NCBI GenBank assembly: GCA_903915565.1
Contig: CAIWTG010000263.1
Coordinates: forward strand, 1-25,373
DNA: 25,373 nt
Direction: 5' to 3'
DNA from: an uncultured Chloroflexota bacterium
Lineage (GTDB): Bacteria; Chloroflexota; Dehalococcoidia; Dehalococcoidales; RBG-16-60-22
Both the position numbers and the translations under genes were made by a program. The notes beneath the pieces are model-generated. The model worked only from the letters and a program-made list of their open reading frames with translations. It was not told the origin of the DNA and did not search any database. Shown piece by piece: positions 7,013-14,465 of this stretch (its first letter is position 1; every line of letters begins with the position of its first letter).

Positions 7013-7035
7013 GAAATAACGAAAGGGGGGTAACA

Positions 7036-8502
7036 ATGATTGAAAAAGAGAAGCTGGTGAAAATAGCCGGAACCAGCAACGTAAGTTATGACCGGGCGCA
7101 ACTGGATGAATATGCCAGGGACATAAGCTTCGTTAATGCCGTGAGGCCGGAATGCGTGGTTAAGCCGACCAGCACTGAAATCGTGCAACAGCTGATAAAA
7201 CTGGCTAACGAAACCGCCACGCCATTAGTGCCGGTAAGCTCCGGTCCGCCTCACTTCCGCGGCGATACCGTGCCGAGCATCGGCGGGGCTGTCATCGTGG
7301 ACATGAGCAAAATGAAAAAAATCATCAACGTCGACCGGGCGCGCCGTGTGGCGATGGTCGAGCCGGGGGTAACTTTCGGCGAGCTGATTGCCGCAGCGGA
7401 AAAGGAAGGCATCAGGCTCAACCTGCCGCTACTGCCGAGGAAATCCAAGACGGTCATCGGCAGCCTGCTGGAGCGGGAGCCGGTCATTATGCCCAAGTAC
7501 CAATGGGACATTAGCGACCCGCTGGCCTGCGTTGAAGTAATCTTCGGGTCCGGGGATGAATTCCGGACGGGTCAGGCGGCGGGGCCGGGAACAGTAGCGG
7601 AGCAGTGGAAGGTGGGCGGCGTGCAAAAAGCGCCTTACGGTCCCGGTGTGGCTTCGTGGCACCGGATTATCCAGGGGGCGCAAGGCACGATGGGCATCGT
7701 GACCTGGGCTTCAATGCGGTGCGAGCTAATCCCCAAAGCTGAAGAGCCATTCGTGGTCGGCGCCGATAATTACACGACCCTGCTCGAGTTGGCATCCTGG
7801 CTGGTAAGACTAAGAATGGTCAACGAGTGCTTTATCCTCAACAGCACGAACCTGGCGGCTATCTTCGCCAAGAAATGGACTAAAGACTACCAGGCGCTTA
7901 AAGACGCACTCCCCACCTGGATACTTTTCTATAACGTCGCCGGTTATGAATACCTCCCGGAGGAAAGAGTCAGCTCTTTCATCAAAGACATTACCGACAT
8001 CACCAAGCGGCTGGGCGTCGAGGCGGTAAAAGCCATCGGCGGCATATCAGCCAATGAGATATTAAAGACCGTCCAGCAGCCATCGGAAGAGCCGTACTGG
8101 AAACTACGCTATAAGGGCGGCTGCGAGGATATCCTCTTCCTAACGATTAACGATAAGCTCGAGGGGCAAATATCGACGATGTTCGATACGGTAAAGAAAA
8201 GCGGCTACCCCTCCTCGGACGTCGGCGTTTACATCCAGCCCATCGTCCAAGGCACCGGCGTTCACTGCGAATTTAACCTCTTTTACGACCCCGCCAATGC
8301 CAGCGAAGTGAACCGCGTCAAGAACCTGAATAATGCGGCGGTGAAAGCCCTGCTGACCAACGGCGCTTTCTTCTCCCGCCCCTATGGCGAAAACTCCAAA
8401 ATGATAATGAACCGGGATGCGGCAACGATTTCGGTTCTAAATAAACTGAAGAAGATGTTCGACCCCAACAACGTCATGAATCCGGGAAAGGTGTGTTTTT
8501 AA
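7036..8502 (+). CDS. FAD-linked oxidase subunit, GlcD-like
   Basis: A 488-residue flavoprotein of the VAO/PCMH family. The PCMH-type FAD-binding domain covers roughly residues 36-230: RPECVVKPTSTEIVQQLIKL, VDMSKMKKI, RVAMVEPGVTFGELI, and the GAQGTMGIVT motif near residue 214. The substrate domain follows and ends with FDPNNVMNPGKVCF, the usual GlcD/lactate dehydrogenase C-terminus. GlcD-like proteins oxidise 2-hydroxyacids and pass electrons to an Fe-S partner and quinones. GAAAGGGGGG at 7021-7030 precedes the ATG. The next gene encodes such an Fe-S partner. The natural substrate is not evident; glycolate, lactate or a related hydroxyacid is only a family-based expectation. Confidence 0.85.
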   Translation: MIEKEKLVKIAGTSNVSYDRAQLDEYARDISFVNAVRPECVVKPTSTEIVQQLIKLANETATPLVPVSSGPPHFRGDTVPSIGGAVIVDMSKMKKIINVDRARRVAMVEPGVTFGELIAAAEKEGIRLNLPLLPRKSKTVIGSLLEREPVIMPKYQWDISDPLACVEVIFGSGDEFRTGQAAGPGTVAEQWKVGGVQKAPYGPGVASWHRIIQGAQGTMGIVTWASMRCELIPKAEEPFVVGADNYTTLLELASWLVRLRMVNECFILNSTNLAAIFAKKWTKDYQALKDALPTWILFYNVAGYEYLPEERVSSFIKDITDITKRLGVEAVKAIGGISANEILKTVQQPSEEPYWKLRYKGGCEDILFLTINDKLEGQISTMFDTVKKSGYPSSDVGVYIQPIVQGTGVHCEFNLFYDPANASEVNRVKNLNNAAVKALLTNGAFFSRPYGENSKMIMNRDAATISVLNKLKKMFDPNNVMNPGKVCF

Positions 8503-8547
8503 GATGAAAAATAACACATCTCTGAATAAATTCAGGAAGGAGCGAAC

Positions 8548-9813
8548 ATGGCACTAGAACAATACAAGGGCGATATGGAAATGTGCTGCCGGTGTTCGGC
8601 CTGCAAATTCATTCCCATGCAGAAAATAAAGGGCAGCGAATTCTCGTACGCCTGTCCCAGCATTGCGAGATATAACTACCACGCCTATTCCGCCGGCGGT
8701 AGAATGAATATCGGCGCTCATGCATTGAAAAACGGCATGAACTATACCCCCAAACTGCTGGACGTCGTCTATAATTGCCAGCTGTGCGGCGCCTGCGGCG
8801 TTTCCTGCAACTACGCCATGGACATGGAGGTCCTCGAGCCCATCACCGAATTCAGAATGAAGTGCAACGAGGACGGCAAGACCGATACTAAACTGGATAA
8901 GGTGATTGACGGGCTGAAGAAAACCGGCTCGATGGTGCCGGTTAAAGGCAAGCGCGGCGACTGGGCGACGGGACTCAAAATAAAAGACGCCACCAAAGAA
9001 AAGGTGGACGTCCTCTTTCACGTCGGCTGCCTCACGAGTTATGACCCCGCCATGCAAAAACTGGCGAAGAGCATTGCTGCGATATTGCAAAAGGCGGGCG
9101 TCAACTTCGGCATCGCCGGCGACGCTGAGACCTGCTGCGGCGGGCGGGCTTACCAGATGGGCTATAAGGACGCATTCTTAGCCCAGGCTAAAAAGAACAT
9201 GGAGATGATTAAGAAAGCCGGCGTTAAAACATTAGTGACCGGCTGCGCCGACGGCTACCAGGCTTTTAAGGTGCTCTATGACCAGTTCGACCTCAAAGGC
9301 GACCTGGAAGTGCTGCATATTACCGAATTTATTGACCGCCTGATTAAAGCAGGCAAATTAAAGTTAAATAAGAAAGTAAATCTGAACGTCACTTATCATG
9401 ACCCCTGCCGTCTGGGCAGACTGGGCGAGCCGTGGATTCACTGGTCGGGCAAGAAAATACCGGGCGACCGCTTCGTTTTCGACCCGCCAAAAGAGTACCG
9501 GCGCGGCACTAAAGGCATTTACCAACCGCCGCGCGACGTCCTCAAGAGCATCCCCGGCGTCAAACTCACCGAGATGACCAGGATAATGGACTATTCCTGG
9601 TGCTGCGGGGCGGGCGGCGGCGTTACCGATTCGAACCCCGACTTTGCCGTCTGGACCGCCCAGAAGAGAATTGAAGAGGCAATCTCGACCGGCGCCGAGG
9701 CGCTGGTGACTGCCTGCCCCTGGTGCGAGAAGACCCTTAACGAAGCCATTAAAGCCAGCGGCAGCAGCCTAAAGGTGTACGACATCGTGGAACTTGTTGA
9801 GAGGGCGATATAG
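8548..9813 (+). CDS. Fe-S oxidoreductase with two CCG domains (GlcF/HdrD-like)
   Basis: A 421-residue electron-transfer protein. The N-terminus binds two 4Fe-4S clusters: C13-x2-C16-x2-C19 with C36-Pro (C14 is an alternative ligand), and C77-x2-C80-x2-C83-x3-C87. Two cysteine-rich CCG domains follow: HVGCLTSYD ... ETCCGG, and YHDPCRLGR ... WCCGAGG ... TACPWC. CCG domains occur in GlcF, LutA, SdhE and heterodisulfide reductase subunits, where they can ligate an unusual cluster at a thiol or disulfide site. AAGGAG at 8537-8542 sets the ATG. Flanked by two FAD oxidases, it is the likely common electron acceptor of the complex. It is probably peripheral, since no membrane helix is visible. Confidence 0.88.
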   Translation: MALEQYKGDMEMCCRCSACKFIPMQKIKGSEFSYACPSIARYNYHAYSAGGRMNIGAHALKNGMNYTPKLLDVVYNCQLCGACGVSCNYAMDMEVLEPITEFRMKCNEDGKTDTKLDKVIDGLKKTGSMVPVKGKRGDWATGLKIKDATKEKVDVLFHVGCLTSYDPAMQKLAKSIAAILQKAGVNFGIAGDAETCCGGRAYQMGYKDAFLAQAKKNMEMIKKAGVKTLVTGCADGYQAFKVLYDQFDLKGDLEVLHITEFIDRLIKAGKLKLNKKVNLNVTYHDPCRLGRLGEPWIHWSGKKIPGDRFVFDPPKEYRRGTKGIYQPPRDVLKSIPGVKLTEMTRIMDYSWCCGAGGGVTDSNPDFAVWTAQKRIEEAISTGAEALVTACPWCEKTLNEAIKASGSSLKVYDIVELVERAI

Positions 9814-9829
9814 AAAGGGGGTTATGAAG

Positions 9830-11299
9830 ATGGCTTTAACGAAAGAACAATATAAAGCATTCGAAGATGTTGTCGGCGCCGAGAATATCAGCGACGACAA
9901 AGCGATAATGCCGGCTTATTACAATACGGATTTCGCGGCAATAATCCTCCCCGGGAACACAGCGGAGGTTCAGGCCTGCGTTAAACTATGCAATAAGTTT
10001 AAGAGACAGTTCCGTCCCATCTGCACCGGCTGGTCGGGCATGTTCCCCAAAGACCTCATCCTTTTAGACCTGCGGCGCATGAATCATATCATTGAAATCA
10101 ACGAGAAAAACATGTACGCCGTAGTCGAGCCTTACGTTATCTCGGCAGAGCTGCAGGCAGAGGTAATGAAACGCGGCTTTAACTTCTGCGTCAAGGGCGC
10201 GGGCACCAACTGCTCGGCAATGTTAAGAGGGCACGGGCACCTGGACCAAACAACCAGCGGCGACGACCGCAACCACCTGGCGATAGAATGGGTCACGCCG
10301 GAGGGTGAAATCGTGCGGTCGGGCGCTTTAGGCTCTGCCGACGAGTGGTTCTGCGGCGACGGGCCGGGTCCGTCAATCAGGGCTATCCTCACCAGCGCGG
10401 TGCCGCCGGGCGTGACGCCGGGCGTGTTCACCAAAGCGGCGGTGAAGCTCTATCACTGGCCGGGACCGGCAGCCTATCCAATCCAGGGGCATTCGCCGAA
10501 ATATACTTTGAGTGAAATACCGCCGAACATGATGGCGCGCTATTACAGCTTCCCCTCGGTGGAGAAGATGTGGAACGCGGAAATCAAACTTGGCGAGAAC
10601 GAAATCTGCTACGAACTCATGGGCTTTAATGCCGCCATGGTCGCCTGCAATATTACCACCTGCAACGAAGAAGAAGAAGTAGTCTTTGCCAAGATGAGCA
10701 AGGAAGTGCAGGGACCGGGTTTCTTCGTCATCATCGGCGGCAACTCCAGGGATGACTTTGAGTTTAAGAAAAAAGTGCTGGAACAAATCGTCAAAGAGAA
10801 CGACGGCAAGTCGCTGAAGACGGTGGAAAACCCGGAGATTGAAGGAATTTTGCTCTGCCAGTGCACCAGAATCTCGGCTTCCATCAGGGAGACCTTCCGC
10901 GCGGGCGGCGCCTTTAACTCCATACCCATCATGGGACAGCGCGACCTGACGATTAAGTGGGCGATTGGCGCGGGCAAAGCCAAAGAGCCGCTGATCAAGA
11001 AGGGCTTAATCGTGGACGACGGCGGGGCGTTCTTCGGGTGGGGTGTAGAGCAGGGGCATTTGGGCAAGACGGAAATCTTCTGCAAATTCGACCCCCAGAA
11101 TGCCGAAGCCAAGAAAGCCGTCGAGGACTGGCAGAAAGAGCAAAGTCACCGGGCTTTTACCGAGCGCTACTTCGCCAGCACCATGGGTCCGCAGGACGAA
11201 ATCGGGCCGGCTTTAATGAATTACAATTTATGGTGGAACAAGATTGTGCATGCGCTCGACCCCAACGGTGTATCGCCGGAGGGCGGCGCGCTGGTTTAA
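9830..11299 (+). CDS. Second FAD-linked oxidase subunit (VAO/PCMH family)
   Basis: A flavoprotein of 489 residues from ATG 9830 (MALTKEQYKAFEDVVGAENI). That start has AAAGGGGG at 9814-9821 at an 8-nt spacing; ATG 9824 is only 2 nt from it, and upstream codons overlap the preceding gene. A PCMH domain is recognisable from AIILPGNTAEVQACVKLCNK, LLDLRRMNHIIEINEKNMYA and VVEPYVISAELQAEVMKRGF. The usual SEGTLGIIT-type motif is replaced by AVPPGVTPGVFTKAAVKL. It is divergent from the first FAD subunit of the operon, so the two are not a recent duplication. In GlcDEF the second flavin subunit, GlcE, is about 350 residues; this one is full length. The substrate is unknown. A strong terminator follows. 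Confidence 0.82.
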   Translation: MALTKEQYKAFEDVVGAENISDDKAIMPAYYNTDFAAIILPGNTAEVQACVKLCNKFKRQFRPICTGWSGMFPKDLILLDLRRMNHIIEINEKNMYAVVEPYVISAELQAEVMKRGFNFCVKGAGTNCSAMLRGHGHLDQTTSGDDRNHLAIEWVTPEGEIVRSGALGSADEWFCGDGPGPSIRAILTSAVPPGVTPGVFTKAAVKLYHWPGPAAYPIQGHSPKYTLSEIPPNMMARYYSFPSVEKMWNAEIKLGENEICYELMGFNAAMVACNITTCNEEEEVVFAKMSKEVQGPGFFVIIGGNSRDDFEFKKKVLEQIVKENDGKSLKTVENPEIEGILLCQCTRISASIRETFRAGGAFNSIPIMGQRDLTIKWAIGAGKAKEPLIKKGLIVDDGGAFFGWGVEQGHLGKTEIFCKFDPQNAEAKKAVEDWQKEQSHRAFTERYFASTMGPQDEIGPALMNYNLWWNKIVHALDPNGVSPEGGALV

Positions 11300-11321
11300 T
11301 CTACCTAAATCAACCGTTTTT

Positions 11322-11350
11322 AAGGGGGGAGATAACACTCCCCCCTTTTT
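11322..11350 (+). terminator. Intrinsic terminator of the FAD/Fe-S operon
   Basis: A perfect 10-bp stem, AAGGGGGGAG (11322-11331) with CTCCCCCCTT (11338-11347), encloses a 6-nt loop and is followed by T residues to 11350. It lies 23 nt after the oxidase stop. Confidence 0.9.
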
Positions 11351-11379
11351 ATTTGCTAGAATATTAATAGAGGCCATTT

Positions 11380-11631
11380 ATGGAACAGATAAAGGTATAC
11401 GGCACCACTTGGTGCCCCGACTGCGTGAGAGCCAAGCAAATCCTCAACAAACACAAAGTCCCATTCACCTGGATTAATATCGAAGAAAATGAAGAAGCGT
11501 GCGCGTATGTGCAGCAGGTGAACGGGGGTTACCAGAGCGTGCCGACGATTGTTTTCGCGGATGGGTCGGTATTGGTAGAGCCCAGTAACTCCGCGTTGGA
11601 GAAGAAATTAACAGAAAACGGGCTGATGTAA
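11380..11631 (+). CDS. Glutaredoxin-like / mycoredoxin-type thiol-disulfide protein
   Basis: An 83-residue thioredoxin-fold protein with active site C12-P-D-C15 (TTWCPDC), the cis-proline loop QSVPTIVFADGS and a compact glutaredoxin length. The WCPDC active site resembles actinobacterial mycoredoxins and similar small redoxins rather than classical CPYC glutaredoxins. It would reduce protein disulfides or mixed disulfides in the cytoplasm; the electron donor (mycothiol, glutathione or another thiol) cannot be inferred. AGAGG at 11369-11373 is 6 nt from the ATG. It stands alone between the terminator of the previous operon and the promoter of the MarR operon. Confidence 0.85.
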   Translation: MEQIKVYGTTWCPDCVRAKQILNKHKVPFTWINIEENEEACAYVQQVNGGYQSVPTIVFADGSVLVEPSNSALEKKLTENGLM

Positions 11632-11641
11632 CTATTCAGCT

Positions 11642-11678
11642 TTTCTACCTAAGCTTTTACGAAAGAAATCAGTAGAAA
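11642..11678. repeat. Nested inverted repeat after the glutaredoxin gene
   Basis: TTTCTAC (11642-11648) pairs with GTAGAAA (11672-11678); inside it CTTT (11654-11657) and AAAG (11662-11665) flank TACG, a UNCG-type tetraloop in RNA. No T-run follows, so a terminator function is doubtful; it could be an mRNA 3'-end stabiliser. Confidence 0.35.
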
Positions 11679-11684
11679 CAACTA

Positions 11685-11713
11685 TTGACAAGATATCCTT
11701 TAGGTGCTAAACT
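11685..11713 (+). promoter_or_regulatory. Promoter of the marR-ABC operon
   Basis: A consensus -35 TTGACA at 11685-11690, a 17-nt spacer and TAAACT at 11708-11713. Initiation near 11720 leaves a leader of about 70 nt before marR. Confidence 0.6.
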
Positions 11714-11728
11714 ATTAAGTAGCTAAAG
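11698..11728. promoter_or_regulatory. Candidate MarR operator overlapping the -10 element
   Basis: CTTTAGGTGCT (11698-11708) and AGTAGCTAAAG (11718-11728) form an 11-nt inverted repeat matching at 8 of 11 positions around a 9-nt centre. The repeat covers the -10 hexamer and the likely start site, the expected place for an autorepressing MarR dimer. No binding evidence exists. Confidence 0.4.
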
Positions 11729-11788
11729 CATATATGTGTTTCTTTTCAGACTAACAATTCCCAATAAATACTACTTTGGCATACGATT

Positions 11789-12256
11789 ATGGATAAAAAA
11801 AGAGAAGAACTAATCGGGACGGTAACTCACCTCATGATGTCAGTAATGCGTTTCGTGCGGCACCCCGGCCCGCCCCCACCGCCGGAGCAGAGGCTAAGCC
11901 CTCCCCAGATACACCTGCTTTTTACCATCGCGGCGGAAAAGGAAGGGATAACGGTTAAAGAACTGGCGGACCGCTCCAGCATCACGCCCGGAGCGGTGAC
12001 GCAGTTTGTGGACGGGCTGGTGGAAAAGGGGCTGGTGGCGCGTGAGGGCGACCCCAACGACAGGCGCATCGTGAGGCTGAAGGCTACGGAACTATCTTTA
12101 AGGCAAAGAGACAAAATGCGTCAAGAACACGTGGCCATCATGTCTAAAGTTTTTGAAGGGCTTAATGATGAAGAGATAATACAACTGATAGGCCTTTTCA
12201 CCAAGATAAATACCTACCATGAAATGAAAGAGAAAACGCATGTTAAAACTGTTTAA
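11789..12256 (+). CDS. MarR-family transcriptional regulator
   Basis: A 155-residue winged-helix regulator. The DNA-binding core runs from about residue 35: RLSPPQIHLLFTIAAEKEGI, then VKELADRSSITPGAVTQFVD (recognition helix region) and the wing with the DPNDRRIVRLKAT signature of the family. Flanking helices would form the dimer interface and ligand pocket. A PPPPP run at about residues 28-32 is unusual. The gene overlaps the following ABC transporter gene by 17 nt, so it very likely controls its own exporter operon in response to a toxic compound. No Shine-Dalgarno sequence is visible before ATG 11789. Confidence 0.88.
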   Translation: MDKKREELIGTVTHLMMSVMRFVRHPGPPPPPEQRLSPPQIHLLFTIAAEKEGITVKELADRSSITPGAVTQFVDGLVEKGLVAREGDPNDRRIVRLKATELSLRQRDKMRQEHVAIMSKVFEGLNDEEIIQLIGLFTKINTYHEMKEKTHVKTV

Positions 12257-14465
12257 ACACCTGAAACCATTCGTCTGGTCGCTGGTGGCTATTTTCATCC
12301 TGTTATTCGGACAGGCGATGGCCGACCTCTCACTGCCGGGGTATATGGCAGATATCATTAACGTCGGCGTCCAGTACAACGGCATTGAAGACGCCACGCC
12401 GCAGGCAATACGCGCCAGTGAACTCACCAGGCTGGAGCTATTCATGGATGCGGATGCCAAGACACAAGTTAACACCTATTATAAAAAACTGGATAGCAGC
12501 ACACTGACGGCGGATGAATATACAGCTTACCTGGAAAAATACCCGATACTCGCCAGCGAAGCCGTTGACGAGCGGACGACCGACGACGGCGCCGTAATTA
12601 TCAAACTCGACCCTATTTTCAGCAACGCTATGATGATATATGCGGGGCTGGAACAACAAGGCGCCCAGATGCTGGCCAGCGCAAATATTACCGTGCCGGA
12701 AGGAACCGACCCCATAACGATAATCGCCCTGCTGCCGCCGGAACAAATAGCGCAAATACAAGAAATGGCCAGCCAGTACACCTCCGCTCTGCCGGATACA
12801 GCCAAAACCAGCGTTTATGTGGCTTACGTGACTAAAGAGTATAAAACCATTGGGATAGACCTCGAAGGCACACAGACGCATTACATCCTGCGGGTGGGGG
12901 GCATAATGCTGCTGTTCACCCTTTTAAGCGTATCCTGTTCGGTGTCGGTGGGCTTCCTGGCGTCGCGGGTGGCGTCCGGTCTGGGGAGGAATTTAAGGAA
13001 GCAGATATTCGTAAGAGTAGAGAACTTTTCCAATACCGAGTTTGATAAATTCTCCACAGCCTCGCTCATCACCAGGTCAACCAACGATATCACGCAGGTG
13101 CAGAATTTGGCGGTGATGCTTTTAAGAATCGTTATTTACGCCCCGATGATGGGCATCGGGGGTTTGATAAAAGTTATCGGCCACGAAGCGTCAATGTCCT
13201 GGATTATAGCGGCGGCGGTCATGGCGATGCTGACCCTGATGGGCGTGATGCTCATCGTCGCCGTTCCCAAGTTCAAAATTATCCAAAGAATGATAGACCG
13301 GGTGAACTTTGTCATGCGCGAAATTCTAACCGGTTTGATGGTCATCCGCGCTTTTAATACCCAGAAACATGAGGAAGATAAGTTTGACATCGCCAATAAG
13401 GATTTGACCAGGGTAAACCTGTTTATTAACCGTGTTATTGTGCTCATGATGCCGTTGATGAACTTTATCATGAGCGCGGTGATGATTGCCATTTTGTGGG
13501 TGGGGGCTCACCAGATAGACGCCGGCACCATGCAAGTCGGCGACATGATGGCATTTATTCAATACACCATGCAGATAATAATGGCTTTCTTGATGGTAGG
13601 CATGATATTCGTCATGCTGCCGCGGGCGCTGGCTTCCGCCCAGCGTATTAACGAGGTGCTGGAAACCGAACCGATTATCATCGACCCGCCTAAGCCGACG
13701 CGATTTAACAGCGGCCTCAAGGGGCAACTGGAATTTAAGAACGTCTCTTTCCGCTATCCCAATGCGGAGGATGACGTGTTGAAAAACCTTAACTTCACCA
13801 TCAAACCCGGGCACACCACGGCGATTATCGGGAGTACGGGCAGCGGCAAGTCAACACTGATTAACCTTATTCCGCGCTTTTACGATGTTACCGGCGGCAG
13901 TGTCATGATGGACGGGGTAGACGTGCGGCAGGTAAAGCAGCACGACCTTAGAGAAAAAATCGGGTATGTGGCGCAAAAAACGCTGCTGTTCTCCGGAACA
14001 ATCGCCAGCAACATCCGTTACGCCAACGAAGGCGCTACGGAAAAAGACCTGGAAAAATTCGCCGCTACCGCCCAGGCAATGGATTTTATCAAGAAAAGTG
14101 AAAAGGGTTGGGACACAGTGGTAGCACAGGGCGGCGCCAACTTCTCCGGCGGGCAGAAACAGCGCATATCCATCGCCCGCGCGCTGGCCAAAAAGCCGGA
14201 GATATATATCTTTGATGATAGTTTCTCGTCGCTGGACTATACTACCGACGCGTCACTAAGAAAAGCGTTGCGCAGAGAGACGGATAACGCTACCATGCTC
14301 ATCATAACACAGCGCATCAGCACTATCATGGGCTCCGACCAGATTATCGTGCTAGACCATGGCGAAATCGTGGGCAGCGGTAAGCATAAAGAGCTGATGA
14401 AAACGTGTGAAGTTTACCGAGAAATCGCCCAATCCCAGCTGACCAAGGAGGAACTAGCGCGATGA
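12240..14465 (+). CDS. ABC exporter half-transporter A (degenerate ATPase-site subunit)
   Basis: A 741-residue fused permease-ATPase of the multidrug/lipid exporter class. After the first helix (about 12-30) an extra-cytoplasmic insertion of about 165 residues (45-213) precedes the second helix. In the nucleotide-binding domain: Walker A G531-K537-T539 (GSTGSGKST), signature S636-G-G-Q639, Walker B IYIFDD with Asp660 where the catalytic Glu is expected, and H-loop Gln691 in place of His. These changes mark the non-catalytic partner of heterodimeric exporters such as TM287/TM288 and BmrC/BmrD. Its start lies inside marR and its TGA overlaps the next ATG (ATGA), so production of both halves is coupled. 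The substrate is unknown. Confidence 0.9.
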   Translation: MLKLFKHLKPFVWSLVAIFILLFGQAMADLSLPGYMADIINVGVQYNGIEDATPQAIRASELTRLELFMDADAKTQVNTYYKKLDSSTLTADEYTAYLEKYPILASEAVDERTTDDGAVIIKLDPIFSNAMMIYAGLEQQGAQMLASANITVPEGTDPITIIALLPPEQIAQIQEMASQYTSALPDTAKTSVYVAYVTKEYKTIGIDLEGTQTHYILRVGGIMLLFTLLSVSCSVSVGFLASRVASGLGRNLRKQIFVRVENFSNTEFDKFSTASLITRSTNDITQVQNLAVMLLRIVIYAPMMGIGGLIKVIGHEASMSWIIAAAVMAMLTLMGVMLIVAVPKFKIIQRMIDRVNFVMREILTGLMVIRAFNTQKHEEDKFDIANKDLTRVNLFINRVIVLMMPLMNFIMSAVMIAILWVGAHQIDAGTMQVGDMMAFIQYTMQIIMAFLMVGMIFVMLPRALASAQRINEVLETEPIIIDPPKPTRFNSGLKGQLEFKNVSFRYPNAEDDVLKNLNFTIKPGHTTAIIGSTGSGKSTLINLIPRFYDVTGGSVMMDGVDVRQVKQHDLREKIGYVAQKTLLFSGTIASNIRYANEGATEKDLEKFAATAQAMDFIKKSEKGWDTVVAQGGANFSGGQKQRISIARALAKKPEIYIFDDSFSSLDYTTDASLRKALRRETDNATMLIITQRISTIMGSDQIIVLDHGEIVGSGKHKELMKTCEVYREIAQSQLTKEELAR

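Noticed and set aside
8554..9090. Minus-strand ORF of 178 residues
   Set aside because: It is antisense to the CCG Fe-S protein gene, whose cysteine motifs are clear; no signal of an independent gene.
10609..11112. Minus-strand ORF of 167 residues
   Set aside because: It is antisense to the second FAD oxidase, with a Ser/Pro/Leu-rich shadow composition.
11827..12475. Minus-strand ORFs over marR and the start of the ABC gene
   Set aside because: They overlap a convincing MarR and ABC reading frame and show no recognisable domains.
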